Source: an uncultured archaeon (GTDB lineage: Archaea; Halobacteriota; Methanosarcinia; Methanosarcinales; Methanoperedenaceae). Taken from it: a stretch of 64,000 bases of DNA. The notes below the pieces were generated by a model. It did no database searches and was not told the origin of the DNA. It worked only from the letters and a program-made list of their open reading frames with translations. The stretch lies in contig CABMIB010000066.1 of NCBI GenBank assembly GCA_902386135.1, positions 1 through 64,000 on the forward strand, written 5' to 3'. Positions 1 to 8,275 of this stretch are shown here, piece after piece. The position numbers and the translations under genes were made by a program. Numbering within the stretch: the stretch's first letter is position 1; every line of letters starts with the position of its first letter.

Positions 1-61
1 TCTTCTGGTTTTTCATCAATTCTTCTATCTTTTCTATTTTCATAAACTGGCTTAGCTTCAT
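1..61 (-). CDS. Partial N-terminus of an unidentified protein
   Basis: An open frame reads out of the left edge on the minus strand from an ATG at 59-61 (MKLSQFMKIEKIEELMKNQK). Only about 20 residues are visible, lysine/glutamate rich and probably helical. No family can be assigned. The region from 62 to 225 is AT-rich and shows no other gene; it would hold the promoters of this frame and of the gene starting at 226. Confidence 0.3.
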   Translation of the reverse strand, partial: MKLSQFMKIEKIEELMKNQK

Positions 62-225
62 GATTTTATATCTTGGTCTGTAGTATGTACAGCAATATAT
101 ATCTAACCATTTACGCAAAATACTATAGTTACAGCTTTGCACCTAAAGTCGGTAACTATGTGTGTGGGTAAATAAAATTGGCTCAGATATTTTTATGACA
201 GCGGGAAAGAATATATAGAGAGTTC

Positions 226-648
226 ATGAGTTTAGGTAAGTTAATTAAAATTGGGAAACAGGGCTTCGCACTTCCAGTACTTTCCCTTTTGAATTCGATA
301 TTTATTTATGTTCTTATACAATTAGTGAATGTTCCTGGAAATTTGCCTATGCCTACAGGTTCTAAATTTGAAATGCATGGATACGCTACTGATGTTGCCC
401 TGTTTGGAATAATTATATCTCTTATGACGATTGGTGGGTACTTCAAAAATTTTACTAACGGCGTAGAGTACCCAAAACGTGCAATCATTTATGGGGTGTG
501 TGCTCTGGGTGGTTTGATATTCTTTTGGAATGCGGTTGGTGGAATAAGTCAAGGAGGAATAGGGCAAGATGCTATCATCTCTTCAATAATCACAATTATT
601 TTATCGTTTGGAGGAGCAGTAGTAAGCTATTGCTATTTCAGACGATAA
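226..648 (+). CDS. Small multispan membrane protein
   Basis: 140 residues with four hydrophobic stretches (about 14-34, 55-72, 86-104 and 115-135), so probably a four-helix membrane protein. The N-terminus MSLGKLIKIGKQGF is positively charged and likely cytoplasmic. No catalytic or binding motif is visible and I do not recognise the family. The gene stands alone and is AT-rich compared with the genes to its right. An AT-rich stretch with 'gaatatatagag' lies just upstream and could be its TATA region, giving a nearly leaderless message. The 170 bases after it hold no gene I can support. Confidence 0.6.
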   Translation: MSLGKLIKIGKQGFALPVLSLLNSIFIYVLIQLVNVPGNLPMPTGSKFEMHGYATDVALFGIIISLMTIGGYFKNFTNGVEYPKRAIIYGVCALGGLIFFWNAVGGISQGGIGQDAIISSIITIILSFGGAVVSYCYFRR

Positions 649-820
649 GAAAGTTAAACAGTTTTAAATACAAATACCAAGATAGCATAAAGAAAATGCA
701 AACCATGTAATTCCGAAACCTATATAAGAGTTAACGCCGTTAACCATACTGGTGACTACCAAATGAGGGATCGTCTTTGCCACCGCGAAGAGCGGCTTTA
801 AAAAAGAAAGTGTACCGACA

Positions 821-1078
821 GTGAACATAGATATCAGGATCGAGAACCTCCCTCCCTCAGCAAAACTTGTTTTTAAGATACTTGAGAAGGGCGGACTATT
901 AACCCAGAAAGATATCACAAGGGAAAGCTATTTGCCACCCAGGACTGTCAGATACGCTCTTGACCGATTGAAGAAGAAAGATATCCTTGAGGAGCGTTTT
1001 TACTTCAAGGATGCGCGCCAGAGCCTGTATGGGATAAAGAACTTTCAAGGCGTAAAGGAGGGGGATTTGCACGTGTAG
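821..1078 (+). CDS. Winged-helix DNA-binding protein
   Basis: 85 residues forming one winged-helix domain: a first helix in AKLVFKILEKGG, a turn-helix-turn in LTQKDITRESYLPPRTVRYA, then the recognition helix continuing into LDRLKKKDILEE and a wing. This resembles the MarR/ArsR-like archaeal regulators that consist of little more than the DNA-binding domain. The start is GTG at 821; no better ATG exists upstream in frame. There is no ligand domain, so it probably acts as a dimer or with a partner. Its target cannot be read from the sequence. Confidence 0.7.
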   Translation: MNIDIRIENLPPSAKLVFKILEKGGLLTQKDITRESYLPPRTVRYALDRLKKKDILEERFYFKDARQSLYGIKNFQGVKEGDLHV

Positions 1079-1090
1079 CACTTTGAGCTT

Positions 1091-1285
1091 TTATTTTTCA
1101 AGAATGAACGCGCCAACGTATCCGCAGTTCTTGCACCTGTACTGGTAGCCAAGTTCTCCCCCGACATAATACACAACATCGGTTGAATTGCATTCTGGGC
1201 ATACAAGGACCTTTTTCGCAGGGCTTTTCTTTTCCTCTTCCCTGATCATCTCATCAAGTTTTTCCAGATCTTCATCGTCCCCCAT
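1091..1285 (-). CDS. Small zinc-ribbon protein
   Basis: About 64 residues from the ATG at 1285; a GTG six codons upstream at 1303 is possible. An acidic/lysine-rich N-terminal helix is followed by a C-terminal zinc ribbon with two knuckles, CPEC and CKNC, separated by about 19 residues including YYVGGELGYQYR. Such ribbons are common in small archaeal nucleic-acid or protein-binding factors. It is convergent with the winged-helix gene, whose stop lies 12 bases away. No enzyme motif is seen, so the function is unknown. Confidence 0.65.
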   Translation of the reverse strand: MGDDEDLEKLDEMIREEEKKSPAKKVLVCPECNSTDVVYYVGGELGYQYRCKNCGYVGAFILEK

Positions 1286-1321
1286 AAATAGATAGATGGT
1301 CACACTCTTACTTATTGTTTT

Positions 1322-1789
1322 CTAACTGAATTTTTTACCCACGCCTTTTAAAAAACCCAGCCATCTTTTTGCATCTTCTATTTTCTGCCTGATATCCTCG
1401 CTGGACTCTTTCAATTTTACCTTTCCGGTTTCACATTCCCTCAGATCCATAATAGCCCGGATAAGGGCAGCGGATTCATGGTATAATCTCTTTGCCTCCT
1501 CATGTGTGAGATTGGCTCTTTGCAGGACTTCCTCATCGTGTTTCTCTTTCGTCTCAAGCAGGCGCACAAGCTCCATCAGGCGCTCTTTCTCAGCTTCGGA
1601 AAGCTCTGCTTTATGTATGCAGCGCCAGATGAGTTCATGAAGTTTTATGGTCTCCCCGTTTACTTCAACTTCATCAGGCAACGGTTCGCCAACCCATACA
1701 AGGAACCGGTGCAGCTCTGAGAGAAAATGCTCCCTCTCATCTAAAGAGATATAGTCATCGAGTTTAAATTGTTTTTGCTCCACCATCAT
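1322..1789 (-). CDS. DUF5788-like archaeal protein
   Basis: 155 residues, highly charged and almost entirely helical, ending in KRWLGFLKGVGKKFS. The order of features (N-terminal ERE...LHRF, central ETIKLHELIWR, helical middle, C-terminal W..FLK) matches my memory of the uncharacterised euryarchaeal DUF5788 family. No signal peptide or membrane segment is present, so it should be cytosolic. It follows the methyltransferase gene on the same strand after 53 bases. The function of the family is not known to me. Confidence 0.6.
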   Translation of the reverse strand: MMVEQKQFKLDDYISLDEREHFLSELHRFLVWVGEPLPDEVEVNGETIKLHELIWRCIHKAELSEAEKERLMELVRLLETKEKHDEEVLQRANLTHEEAKRLYHESAALIRAIMDLRECETGKVKLKESSEDIRQKIEDAKRWLGFLKGVGKKFS

Positions 1790-1842
1790 TATCTAATTCA
1801 GGTTAGTTGTAAAAATAGTCTTTGGCATCAGTCATAGTGTTA

Positions 1843-2394
1843 TTACCATACGCGAGGAAAGAGCTTGGGTACTTTCTTCTGGTACTCAACATATTCCTGT
1901 CCGAACCTTGCCCTCAAATCCTTTTCTTCTGAATCAGCAATATGGGACAGTATAAGCGCAAGGATAAACGAATATATAAATCCCAACACCGAACCGGCGA
2001 ATAATGCAAGCCCGAACGCGCCGATGATACCGCCGAGGTACATGGGATGGCGCACACGGGCGAAAGCGCCTGTCGTCACCAGCTTATTTTCGGGAATAAA
2101 AACAGCTTTTCGCAGGGAATAGCTGCCCCAGTAGATAATATATAATCCGGCGGCAAATAATATGATCCCGATGGCTGAAAGGATAACCGATATGGGATTA
2201 AAATCTTTTGATATGAGCCAGAAGTAAAGAAGTATGTTTGTTATTACAATGAAGGCATGGAGAGATACGAGGAATGTTCTTGAAATACGGCTGAAATAAG
2301 GGAAGCCGCGAGATTTCCTGTATTTGAGGGCTATTATATGATATGTGATTGCCATGTATGAAATTATCAAAATAAACTCAAGATAACTTATCAT
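1843..2394 (-). CDS. Isoprenylcysteine carboxyl methyltransferase-family membrane protein
   Basis: 183 residues with about five transmembrane helices. The C-terminal half carries the family pattern VRHPMYLGGIIG, followed by EEKDLRARFGQEYVEYQKKVP, which binds S-adenosylmethionine in ICMT/phospholipid-methyltransferase enzymes. The archaeal substrate is unknown; a lipid or isoprenoid acid is the usual guess. Its ATG overlaps the cofH stop by four bases, which suggests translational coupling, although no link to F420 synthesis is established. Confidence 0.75.
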   Translation of the reverse strand: MISYLEFILIISYMAITYHIIALKYRKSRGFPYFSRISRTFLVSLHAFIVITNILLYFWLISKDFNPISVILSAIGIILFAAGLYIIYWGSYSLRKAVFIPENKLVTTGAFARVRHPMYLGGIIGAFGLALFAGSVLGFIYSFILALILSHIADSEEKDLRARFGQEYVEYQKKVPKLFPRVW

Positions 2395-3434
2395 AACCCG
2401 TTAACCGGATTATACAGCGTATCGCGCCTCTGCGGCACCCGGTTAATCTCCCGTATCAATTGCTCAAACTCCTCTGGCGCCATGTATTCACCGTTAGCCG
2501 CGCCTGCGCTCTTTGATATATTTTCCTCCATCAGTGTTCCGCCGAGGTCGTTGGCGCCGAAGTTTAATGCCGACTGCGCAAGTTTCCTTCCGAGCTTGAC
2601 CCAGCTTACCTGGATATTCCTGACATATGGGTACAGGAACACCCTTGCAAGCGCATGGAATTTCATGTTTTCAACTTCATTTGAACTTTGTAGTCCTTTC
2701 CCAAGGCGGTTGTTGGACGGCATGAATGGAAGGGGTACGAATTCAGTAAACCCGCCGGTTTTTTTCTGCAACTCGCGTATTACCACGAGGTGTTCGATCC
2801 GCTCCTCAAAAGTTTCGATATGCCCGTACATTATTGTCGCAGTTGTGGGTATCCCGGACATGTGGGCTGTCCTGACCACGTCTATCCATTCATGTGTTGT
2901 TAGTTTATCCGGACATATCTCTTCCCTGACCCTATCAACCAGTATCTCGGCCGCAGTGCCCGGCATCGAGCCAAGCCCTGATTTTTTTAAGGAAGAAAGC
3001 GTTTCTTTCACGCTCATGTTACCGTTCCGCGCGGCATGGAACACTTCCATCGGAGAGAACGCATGGATGTGCAGTTGCGGGAACTCTTCCCTGATCTTTT
3101 CCAGGATTTCGCAGTAATTTGAAACATCCCAGTCCGGAAGAAGCCCGCCCTGGATGCATACTTCCGTAGCATTGAGTGCTACAGCAGCCCTTGTTTTTTC
3201 CAGTATCTCCGGGATGGACAGTATATATCCGTCCTGCTTTCTAAAGGCACAGAATTTGCATGATCCGATACATATATTCGTGAAATTGATGTTCCTGTTG
3301 ACAACATAGGTGACTTTATCTCCTGCTGCACGTTTGCGGAGCATGTCCGCAAGCGAAAAGAGAAATGACGGGGCTTTATAAAGATCCAATGCATCCTGCA
3401 AAGTGCACTTTCCTGCCTCAACCCGGCACTGCAC
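2391..3434 (-). CDS. cofH: FO synthase subunit 2 (5-amino-6-(D-ribitylamino)uracil-tyrosine transferase)
   Basis: 347-residue radical SAM enzyme. It joins tyrosine to 5-amino-6-ribitylaminouracil, the first step in making the deazaflavin FO of coenzyme F420. The [4Fe-4S] motif CIGSCKFCAF lies near residues 56-65, followed by the barrel strands (EVCIQGG, HIHAFSPMEV) and the late conserved block SWVKLG...LNFGANDLGGTLMEENIS. The length is normal for CofH. It lies directly downstream of cofG, 68 bases after the cofG stop, so the two FO synthase halves are separate proteins in one minus-strand cluster, as in most methanogens. Confidence 0.95.
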   Translation of the reverse strand: MQCRVEAGKCTLQDALDLYKAPSFLFSLADMLRKRAAGDKVTYVVNRNINFTNICIGSCKFCAFRKQDGYILSIPEILEKTRAAVALNATEVCIQGGLLPDWDVSNYCEILEKIREEFPQLHIHAFSPMEVFHAARNGNMSVKETLSSLKKSGLGSMPGTAAEILVDRVREEICPDKLTTHEWIDVVRTAHMSGIPTTATIMYGHIETFEERIEHLVVIRELQKKTGGFTEFVPLPFMPSNNRLGKGLQSSNEVENMKFHALARVFLYPYVRNIQVSWVKLGRKLAQSALNFGANDLGGTLMEENISKSAGAANGEYMAPEEFEQLIREINRVPQRRDTLYNPVNGL

Positions 3435-3502
3435 ATCGTTCTGAATACCTTGTAATAGCTGTATATTACCACCTGAAGTTTGCAGGCATATAGTAATACT
3501 TA

Positions 3503-4492
3503 TTAATATGTCTTCCGAAATCCTTCTGCATCAGAAAGTTCGCGGATCAATGGAGCGATCTCTTTACTGTACCATTTTTTCTTAACATACTGCGGATATA
3601 TTGGCAGCCGCTCCCGCAAAGGAATATCAACCATGTCCTGGAGTTTCCGGATATCAGGCCAGGGGGATTTCGGGTTGATATAGTCGATGGTCTCAGGCGA
3701 GATGCCGCCCAGGTCGTTTGCGCCGCAGCTCACCAGTTCTTTCGGGTGTACAAGGTTCGGGGACACCTGTATCGCCACATCCTCAGGGAGATTCTGCCTT
3801 GCCATCGAGACGGTTTTTATCATCTCCCTGATCCCCGGGGCATGCCGGGAAGCCATTTTGCTGCCGGGCTTGGGGATAAAGTTCTGGATTATTACCTCCT
3901 GGATATTACCGGATTCTTCGTGGACATCCCTGATAGCCCGGATCGAGCGCACCCGGTCTTCCCACGTCTCACCTATGCCCACAAGTATCCCGGTGGTAAA
4001 AGGGACGCCGAGTTCTCCGGCCGTCACAATGGTTTTAATGCGCTTCTCCGGCACTTTCCCGGTGCAGCCTTCGTGCGCATCAACGATGCCCACGGTCTCA
4101 AGCATGAGTCCCATACTGGCATTATACGGTTTCAGTCTCTCAAGCTCTTTTTTTTCAAGTATGCCGGGGTTGCTGTGAGGTAATAGACCGATATCTATAG
4201 AGAGTTTGCATAGCTCAACAAGATAATCTATAATGGAATCGTATCCTAATCCCTCGAGCAAGGGCATGAAGCCTGCAACCTCCTCAGGTCGCTCACCGAA
4301 CGTAAAAAGCGCCTCGGAGCATCCGGCGCGCGCACCCCGCTCAAGGATATTTGTTACTTCGGCTTGCGAGAGAAGTTTTGCCTCGGGGTGTCCCATGTCA
4401 CGCCTGAAGCCGCAATAGCCGCACCTGTTCCTGCAAACATTGGTGAGCGGGATGAAAACATTGCGCGAGAATGTGACAAAGGGAGGAGCCAT
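3503..4492 (-). CDS. cofG: FO synthase subunit 1 (7,8-didemethyl-8-hydroxy-5-deazariboflavin synthase)
   Basis: 329-residue radical SAM enzyme that closes the deazaflavin ring on the CofH product. The cluster motif CRNRCGYCGF is near residues 19-28. Further family marks are EALFTFGERPEE, LLPHSNPGILE, the SAM-binding TTGILVGIGETWEDR and the late block SCGANDLGGISPETIDYINP. The chosen ATG gives the normal CofG N-terminus, beginning just before TFSRNVFIPLTNVC. First gene of the cofG-cofH-methyltransferase cluster, whose promoter should lie between 4493 and 4600. Confidence 0.95.
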   Translation of the reverse strand: MAPPFVTFSRNVFIPLTNVCRNRCGYCGFRRDMGHPEAKLLSQAEVTNILERGARAGCSEALFTFGERPEEVAGFMPLLEGLGYDSIIDYLVELCKLSIDIGLLPHSNPGILEKKELERLKPYNASMGLMLETVGIVDAHEGCTGKVPEKRIKTIVTAGELGVPFTTGILVGIGETWEDRVRSIRAIRDVHEESGNIQEVIIQNFIPKPGSKMASRHAPGIREMIKTVSMARQNLPEDVAIQVSPNLVHPKELVSCGANDLGGISPETIDYINPKSPWPDIRKLQDMVDIPLRERLPIYPQYVKKKWYSKEIAPLIRELSDAEGFRKTY

Positions 4493-4599
4493 AGTCTGAA
4501 ATTGTATCGGATGTACATAACGATGTCGAAAAATGCTATAGTAATTAACCTCAAAGTTTAGCTCGAGTATGCATTGTCAGTAGCAACATATATTGAACT

Positions 4600-4670
4600 C
4601 ACCGCAAAGAACGCAAAGTCCGCAAAGATTTTTGCTGCCACGCTTTGCGTTCTTTGTGCCCTTTGCGGTG
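4600..4670. repeat. Dispersed long-hairpin repeat (copy 1)
   Basis: A roughly 28-base arm built from the units 'caccgcaaag', 'aacgcaaag' and 'tccgcaaag' is followed, after a short spacer, by the imperfect reverse complement 'gctttgcgttctttg...ctttgcggtg'. It is the same class of element as 32678-32751 and 44554-44622, with CGCAAAG in place of CACAGAG. It lies in the gap between the cofG start and the gene at 4768. It codes for nothing and could fold into a long RNA hairpin or act as a terminator. Confidence 0.75.
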
Positions 4671-4767
4671 CTTAACCGAATCAATACATTGAACACTTTA
4701 GAAGGCTGTCAGATATTGGAACTTGCCGTAATGGCTATAATTCACGACTAATTACTATAATTTTCTC

Positions 4768-5145
4768 TTATCCGTCCCGTTCCTCGTCTTCATCCTCATC
4801 TTCCTCTTTTTCCTCAGCAAAAAATACTTCCTCATAGAGCAGCTTCTCGATCACTTGCGACACGAAAAGCCGCTTCTGGTATTTCATCAGGTCCTCGTTC
4901 ATATGCAACTGCGAATCTATCTGCACCCTGAACAAAACAAACCTGAACTTGTCCATATCCTCGATCTCCATCGATTTTATTGTCTCTATAAGATATGGCA
5001 GCTCATCAGGTTCGTCAATAGCCTGAGCGATAATAAGAACTGTATCCGGGATGTTTTCGATATCCGGCTCCCTATTGCCTGTTAAAAGTTTCAGCGTATT
5101 CAATAAGTATTTCTTGTCCTTGATGTTGACGTGATCCATATCCAC
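4768..5145 (-). CDS. Conserved-looking protein with acidic tail, unknown function
   Basis: 125 residues, mostly helical, ending in a run of Glu/Asp (EEKEEDEDEDEERDG). No signal peptide, membrane helix or metal motif is visible and I do not recognise the family. A hydrophobic core with heptad-like spacing (VLIIAQAIDEPDELPYLIE) suggests a small helical-bundle protein. It is divergent from the tRNA methyltransferase gene, with about 40 bases between the two starts, so the two may share a promoter region. Confidence 0.55.
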   Translation of the reverse strand: MDMDHVNIKDKKYLLNTLKLLTGNREPDIENIPDTVLIIAQAIDEPDELPYLIETIKSMEIEDMDKFRFVLFRVQIDSQLHMNEDLMKYQKRLFVSQVIEKLLYEEVFFAEEKEEDEDEDEERDG

Positions 5146-5186
5146 CGCATATTCTTTATCTACCAGGTTCTATATTAGCCAGACGG

Positions 5187-5936
5187 ATGGCTATGGAAAC
5201 CCCGGTAATTTTGAAAACATTCTACAAAGGAAAGATGAAAGAGTACTTTACCATGTCCGGAGGAGAACTGCATACCGACCTCGGGATAATAAAACTCGAA
5301 GAAATCAGGACAAAGTCGCCCGGCGATATCGTAAAGTCGCATCTCGGCATTGAGTTTATCATCCAGAAACCAAAGGCGCCTGATTTTTTCAAATATGCGA
5401 AACGCAGCGGAGCGCCCATGATGCCCAAGGATATCGGGGTGATCATTGCGAACACCGGGGTGTGCTCTTCCGATCATGTGCTTGATGCGGGCACAGGCTC
5501 AGGGATACTGGCCATATATCTTGGCGGGATTGCAAAAAAGGTAGTATCATACGAGCAGAGAGAGGAATTTATAGGGATTGCCCGGCAGAATATAGCTCTT
5601 GCGGGGCTTTCCAACGTGGAGGTGCGACACGGGGATATAGTCGCGGAGATCCAGAAAATGGATGAGAAATTCGATGTAGTAACCCTGGATACAATCGTTT
5701 CATCACAGGTAATACCGTATGTTCCTCAGGTCATTTATCCCGGGGGTTTTCTTGCAGTATATTCGCCTTTTTTTGAGCAGACAAAAGAAATCAGGGAGGC
5801 GATAGGAAAAACCGGTTTTTCCGAAGTACAGACCATCGAGACCATCGAGCGCGAAATATCTTTTACTGACAGGGGGACCCGCCCGGCAACCGCGAGGGTT
5901 GGTCACACGGGTTTTATCACGATAGCAAGGTATTGA
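5187..5936 (+). CDS. trmI: tRNA (adenine-58-N1)-methyltransferase, TrmI family
   Basis: 249 residues. An N-terminal beta-rich domain (about 1-75) is followed by a Rossmann methyltransferase domain. The SAM motif is VLDAGTGSGILAIYLGG at about 97-113, and acidic residues after the second strand (VVSYEQREEF) bind the ribose. Motif IV is FDVVTLDT. The N-terminal block and length match the archaeal TrmI/Gcd14-like enzymes that methylate A57/A58 of the tRNA T-loop. The ATG at 5187 fits; a second one lies two codons later. Confidence 0.85.
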   Translation: MAMETPVILKTFYKGKMKEYFTMSGGELHTDLGIIKLEEIRTKSPGDIVKSHLGIEFIIQKPKAPDFFKYAKRSGAPMMPKDIGVIIANTGVCSSDHVLDAGTGSGILAIYLGGIAKKVVSYEQREEFIGIARQNIALAGLSNVEVRHGDIVAEIQKMDEKFDVVTLDTIVSSQVIPYVPQVIYPGGFLAVYSPFFEQTKEIREAIGKTGFSEVQTIETIEREISFTDRGTRPATARVGHTGFITIARY

Positions 5937-6108
5937 CTTGTTTTAAGGGATGAATTCATTAGATCTGGATTTTTATTGAAGTAAATACTGAAAGTACGAT
6001 TGTAGAACCGTAGAGAACCGTAAAAGACTATATTATTTCCGAAAAAGTTTAAAGAACCTTTGAGAATTATCGGTGTGTTTATGTTATAATAAGTAGTTCC
6101 TGTGGGTC

Positions 6109-6849
6109 ATGAAGCTCACGTCAATATTACCGCCTGCTAATGGCGCTTCATGTACTTGTTCGAATGCGCATCTGGAGGTGAAGAATATAGCAAAAACGAA
6201 TATTACCGAGATGTATGCATTCCTTCACGGCAGCATACCTGATGGAAAAAGTCTTATTTATTACACCCAGCCGGGTGTTGAAGGAGAGATTTTCGGGATG
6301 CACACAGCCTATACCGCCCTGAAAAGCGGTAGAACATGTACCTTTGTTGCATCCAGTACAAGTCCGTATATTATAAGGAACCAGTTTAAGGAGTTCGGCT
6401 GGGATACCGATCCATTTAAAAGCAGGCTTCTCTTTGTTGACGCCTACAATCCGTTGATAGGTGCTCAGTCCAGGGAAAAGTACGTTATAACGAATCCTGA
6501 GAACATTTACGATTTCAGCAATGCAATAATGAACCTGCTTGAGGAATCAACCTCAAGCACCGTAGTATTCGGGTCTCTCTCCACTATAATGGATTTATGC
6601 GGCGAAAGAGAGACAACCGAGGCAGTTAAACTCTGGAATAAAATGGCGGTGCAGTACGGGCACATCCTTGTTTATAATTTCACCGCGTGGCCTTATTCCC
6701 AGGAAACTTTGAATTTAATAAAAAAAGACCTGTTCAATGCGGTCATATGCATCGGTGGGGTAGCAGGAAGCACCATTTCCAGACAGTACTTCGGGATACT
6801 AAAATCGGACTGGATGAACAAATGGGGAGATCAGGCCACAAAGTATTGA
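6109..6849 (+). CDS. RecA/KaiC-fold protein lacking a functional Walker A
   Basis: 246 residues with the strand order of KaiC-like RecA domains: GKSLIYYTQPGVEGEIFGMH, RTCTFVASSTSP, LLFVDAYNP, STVVFGSLSTIMDL and HILVYNFTAWPY. The segment that should be the P-loop reads PGVEGEIFG and has no GK[S/T], so ATP hydrolysis is doubtful. The position of Walker B reads VVFGS rather than an acidic end. Inactive RecA-fold proteins of this kind occur in Methanosarcinales near signalling genes. It starts 18 bases upstream of a secreted protein and both are probably cotranscribed. Confidence 0.65.
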   Translation: MKLTSILPPANGASCTCSNAHLEVKNIAKTNITEMYAFLHGSIPDGKSLIYYTQPGVEGEIFGMHTAYTALKSGRTCTFVASSTSPYIIRNQFKEFGWDTDPFKSRLLFVDAYNPLIGAQSREKYVITNPENIYDFSNAIMNLLEESTSSTVVFGSLSTIMDLCGERETTEAVKLWNKMAVQYGHILVYNFTAWPYSQETLNLIKKDLFNAVICIGGVAGSTISRQYFGILKSDWMNKWGDQATKY

Positions 6850-6867
6850 GTAGTAGCAAGGAAAATT

Positions 6868-8112
6868 ATGAAGCTCAGGACTATAATTCTTCTGGTAACT
6901 CTGATTGTAATGCTGCCGCTGTCTTCAGCCGGCGCCTCTGATATTGATACCCGGGGAAGCAGCAGGGCAAGTATCCTCTCGTGGTCTCCGCCTGTTGTTG
7001 ATTATGTGTACGTGAATGATACGGTGAACAGGACTGTCACATACTCTATTACAACATCCGGGCAGGTGGCAGAGAACAACTGGACGCTGGATGGGGCGCC
7101 TGTGAACGGCATTATTATGGGGAATACCATATCCTATGTACATACATGGGATAAAAAGGATGCCGGGTTCCATACCCTGATATATGGGGGAAGCAAGAAC
7201 CATGCGCAGACAGCCTTTAGATGGTACGTGAATGTGTATGAGACCGGGCAATACGGGGGAGGGAACCTTTTTGACGTTATTGACGATGTGCTTGAGAACC
7301 ATGCTACCGATATTAAAATCCGCATGTTGAAATATACGATAGAAAAACATGGTAGCAGCTCCAATTTAACGGCCATACGGATCAAAAAGCTTCATGATGA
7401 GATCGCAGGACAGCGAAGTTTTGATTCAAAGTATAATATAAAGCTGGCGAAAGAGGTTGCAAAAATCGCCAGGGATGATATGAAGGACGAGGGACTTGCC
7501 AACGAGTTCAATAAGCTCTCGGAGATTGAAGGCGGGCGGGGAGAAGAGGATAACGGAACGGAAGCGGGTAACGGAAATAATACGGGCTCAGACAACGCTA
7601 ACAATAATGACAACAAAAGTGCTGGTGGCGGAAGTAACGGGGTAAGCAAGGATGGAAGCGGAAGCCCGGAGAGCAGCGGAGGCTCAGGAAGCAGCGGGAG
7701 TTCAGGAAACAGTGGAAGCTCAGTGAATAGTGGTAACTCAGGGAATAGTGGAGGCTCAGATAATAGTGGTAAATCAAAAAGCAGTGGAAGCTCAGACAAT
7801 AGCGGAAATTCAGAAAGCGGTGGAGATTCTAAGAATAGCGGTAAATCAGGAAATAGTGGGGACTCAGGAAATAGCGGAAGCTCCGGGAATAGTGGTAAAT
7901 CAGGAAATAGTGCAGGTTCGGGGAGTAGTGGTGGAGACTCAGGAAACAGCGGGAGCTCAGTGAATAGTGGTAGCCCAGGTGGCGGTGAGGGAACGGGTAA
8001 CAATGGGGGTAAAGGGAACTCCGGGAATAATGGAAACTCCGGGAATAATGGAAACTCCGGGAATAATGGAAACTCCGGGAATAATGGAAACTCCGGGAAA
8101 GATAAAAAGTAG
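6868..8112 (+). CDS. Secreted protein with a long Gly/Ser/Asn repeat tail
   Basis: 414 residues. An N-terminal signal peptide (about 1-23: positive start, hydrophobic core, SSAGA) is followed by a beta-rich domain (about 30-130, with CARDB/PKD-like strand spacing such as WSPPVVDYVYVNDTVNRTV), a helical segment (130-225), and then some 190 residues of Gly/Ser/Asn low complexity. The tail ends in repeated NNGNSG units and KDKK. There is no C-terminal membrane anchor or PGF-type sorting signal. The tail is likely disordered and could be a cell-surface or matrix component. No enzymatic motif is seen. Confidence 0.7.
   Translation: MKLRTIILLVTLIVMLPLSSAGASDIDTRGSSRASILSWSPPVVDYVYVNDTVNRTVTYSITTSGQVAENNWTLDGAPVNGIIMGNTISYVHTWDKKDAGFHTLIYGGSKNHAQTAFRWYVNVYETGQYGGGNLFDVIDDVLENHATDIKIRMLKYTIEKHGSSSNLTAIRIKKLHDEIAGQRSFDSKYNIKLAKEVAKIARDDMKDEGLANEFNKLSEIEGGRGEEDNGTEAGNGNNTGSDNANNNDNKSAGGGSNGVSKDGSGSPESSGGSGSSGSSGNSGSSVNSGNSGNSGGSDNSGKSKSSGSSDNSGNSESGGDSKNSGKSGNSGDSGNSGSSGNSGKSGNSAGSGSSGGDSGNSGSSVNSGSPGGGEGTGNNGGKGNSGNNGNSGNNGNSGNNGNSGNNGNSGKDKK
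8023..8094 (+). repeat. Perfect 18-bp tandem repeat, four copies, inside the secreted protein gene
   Basis: The unit gggaataatggaaactcc occurs four times without a mismatch and encodes GNNGNS. The rest of the Gly/Ser/Asn tail (from about 7620) consists of older, diverged units with 'aatagtgg'-like cores. Copies identical at the DNA level imply recent slippage or selection to keep the array, and the copy number is likely to vary between strains. Confidence 0.9.
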
Positions 8113-8275
8113 GCCAGCACCTACCGCGAATGGAGATAAAAGGGCAAATCAAAAACCGTAACAATAAGGAAGGGGAAGCGCACCGGGCTAAATGCAAGAG
8201 TAATACAAAGAGTTAAAAAGCATCCGTGGCAATCCGATAGTAAGCCTTATTACTTTTGCTGTCTAGTGCAGTACG

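Noticed and set aside
6868-8112. Tandem repeats as a CRISPR array
   Set aside because: Units are 18 bp, directly adjacent, without spacers, and lie in a coding frame.
7392-8120. Long minus-strand open frame of 242 codons rich in Pro/Leu/Phe opposite the Gly/Ser/Asn repeats
   Set aside because: It is the mirror of the repeat-rich tail; the plus-strand frame has a signal peptide and a folded domain, while this one is pure low complexity.
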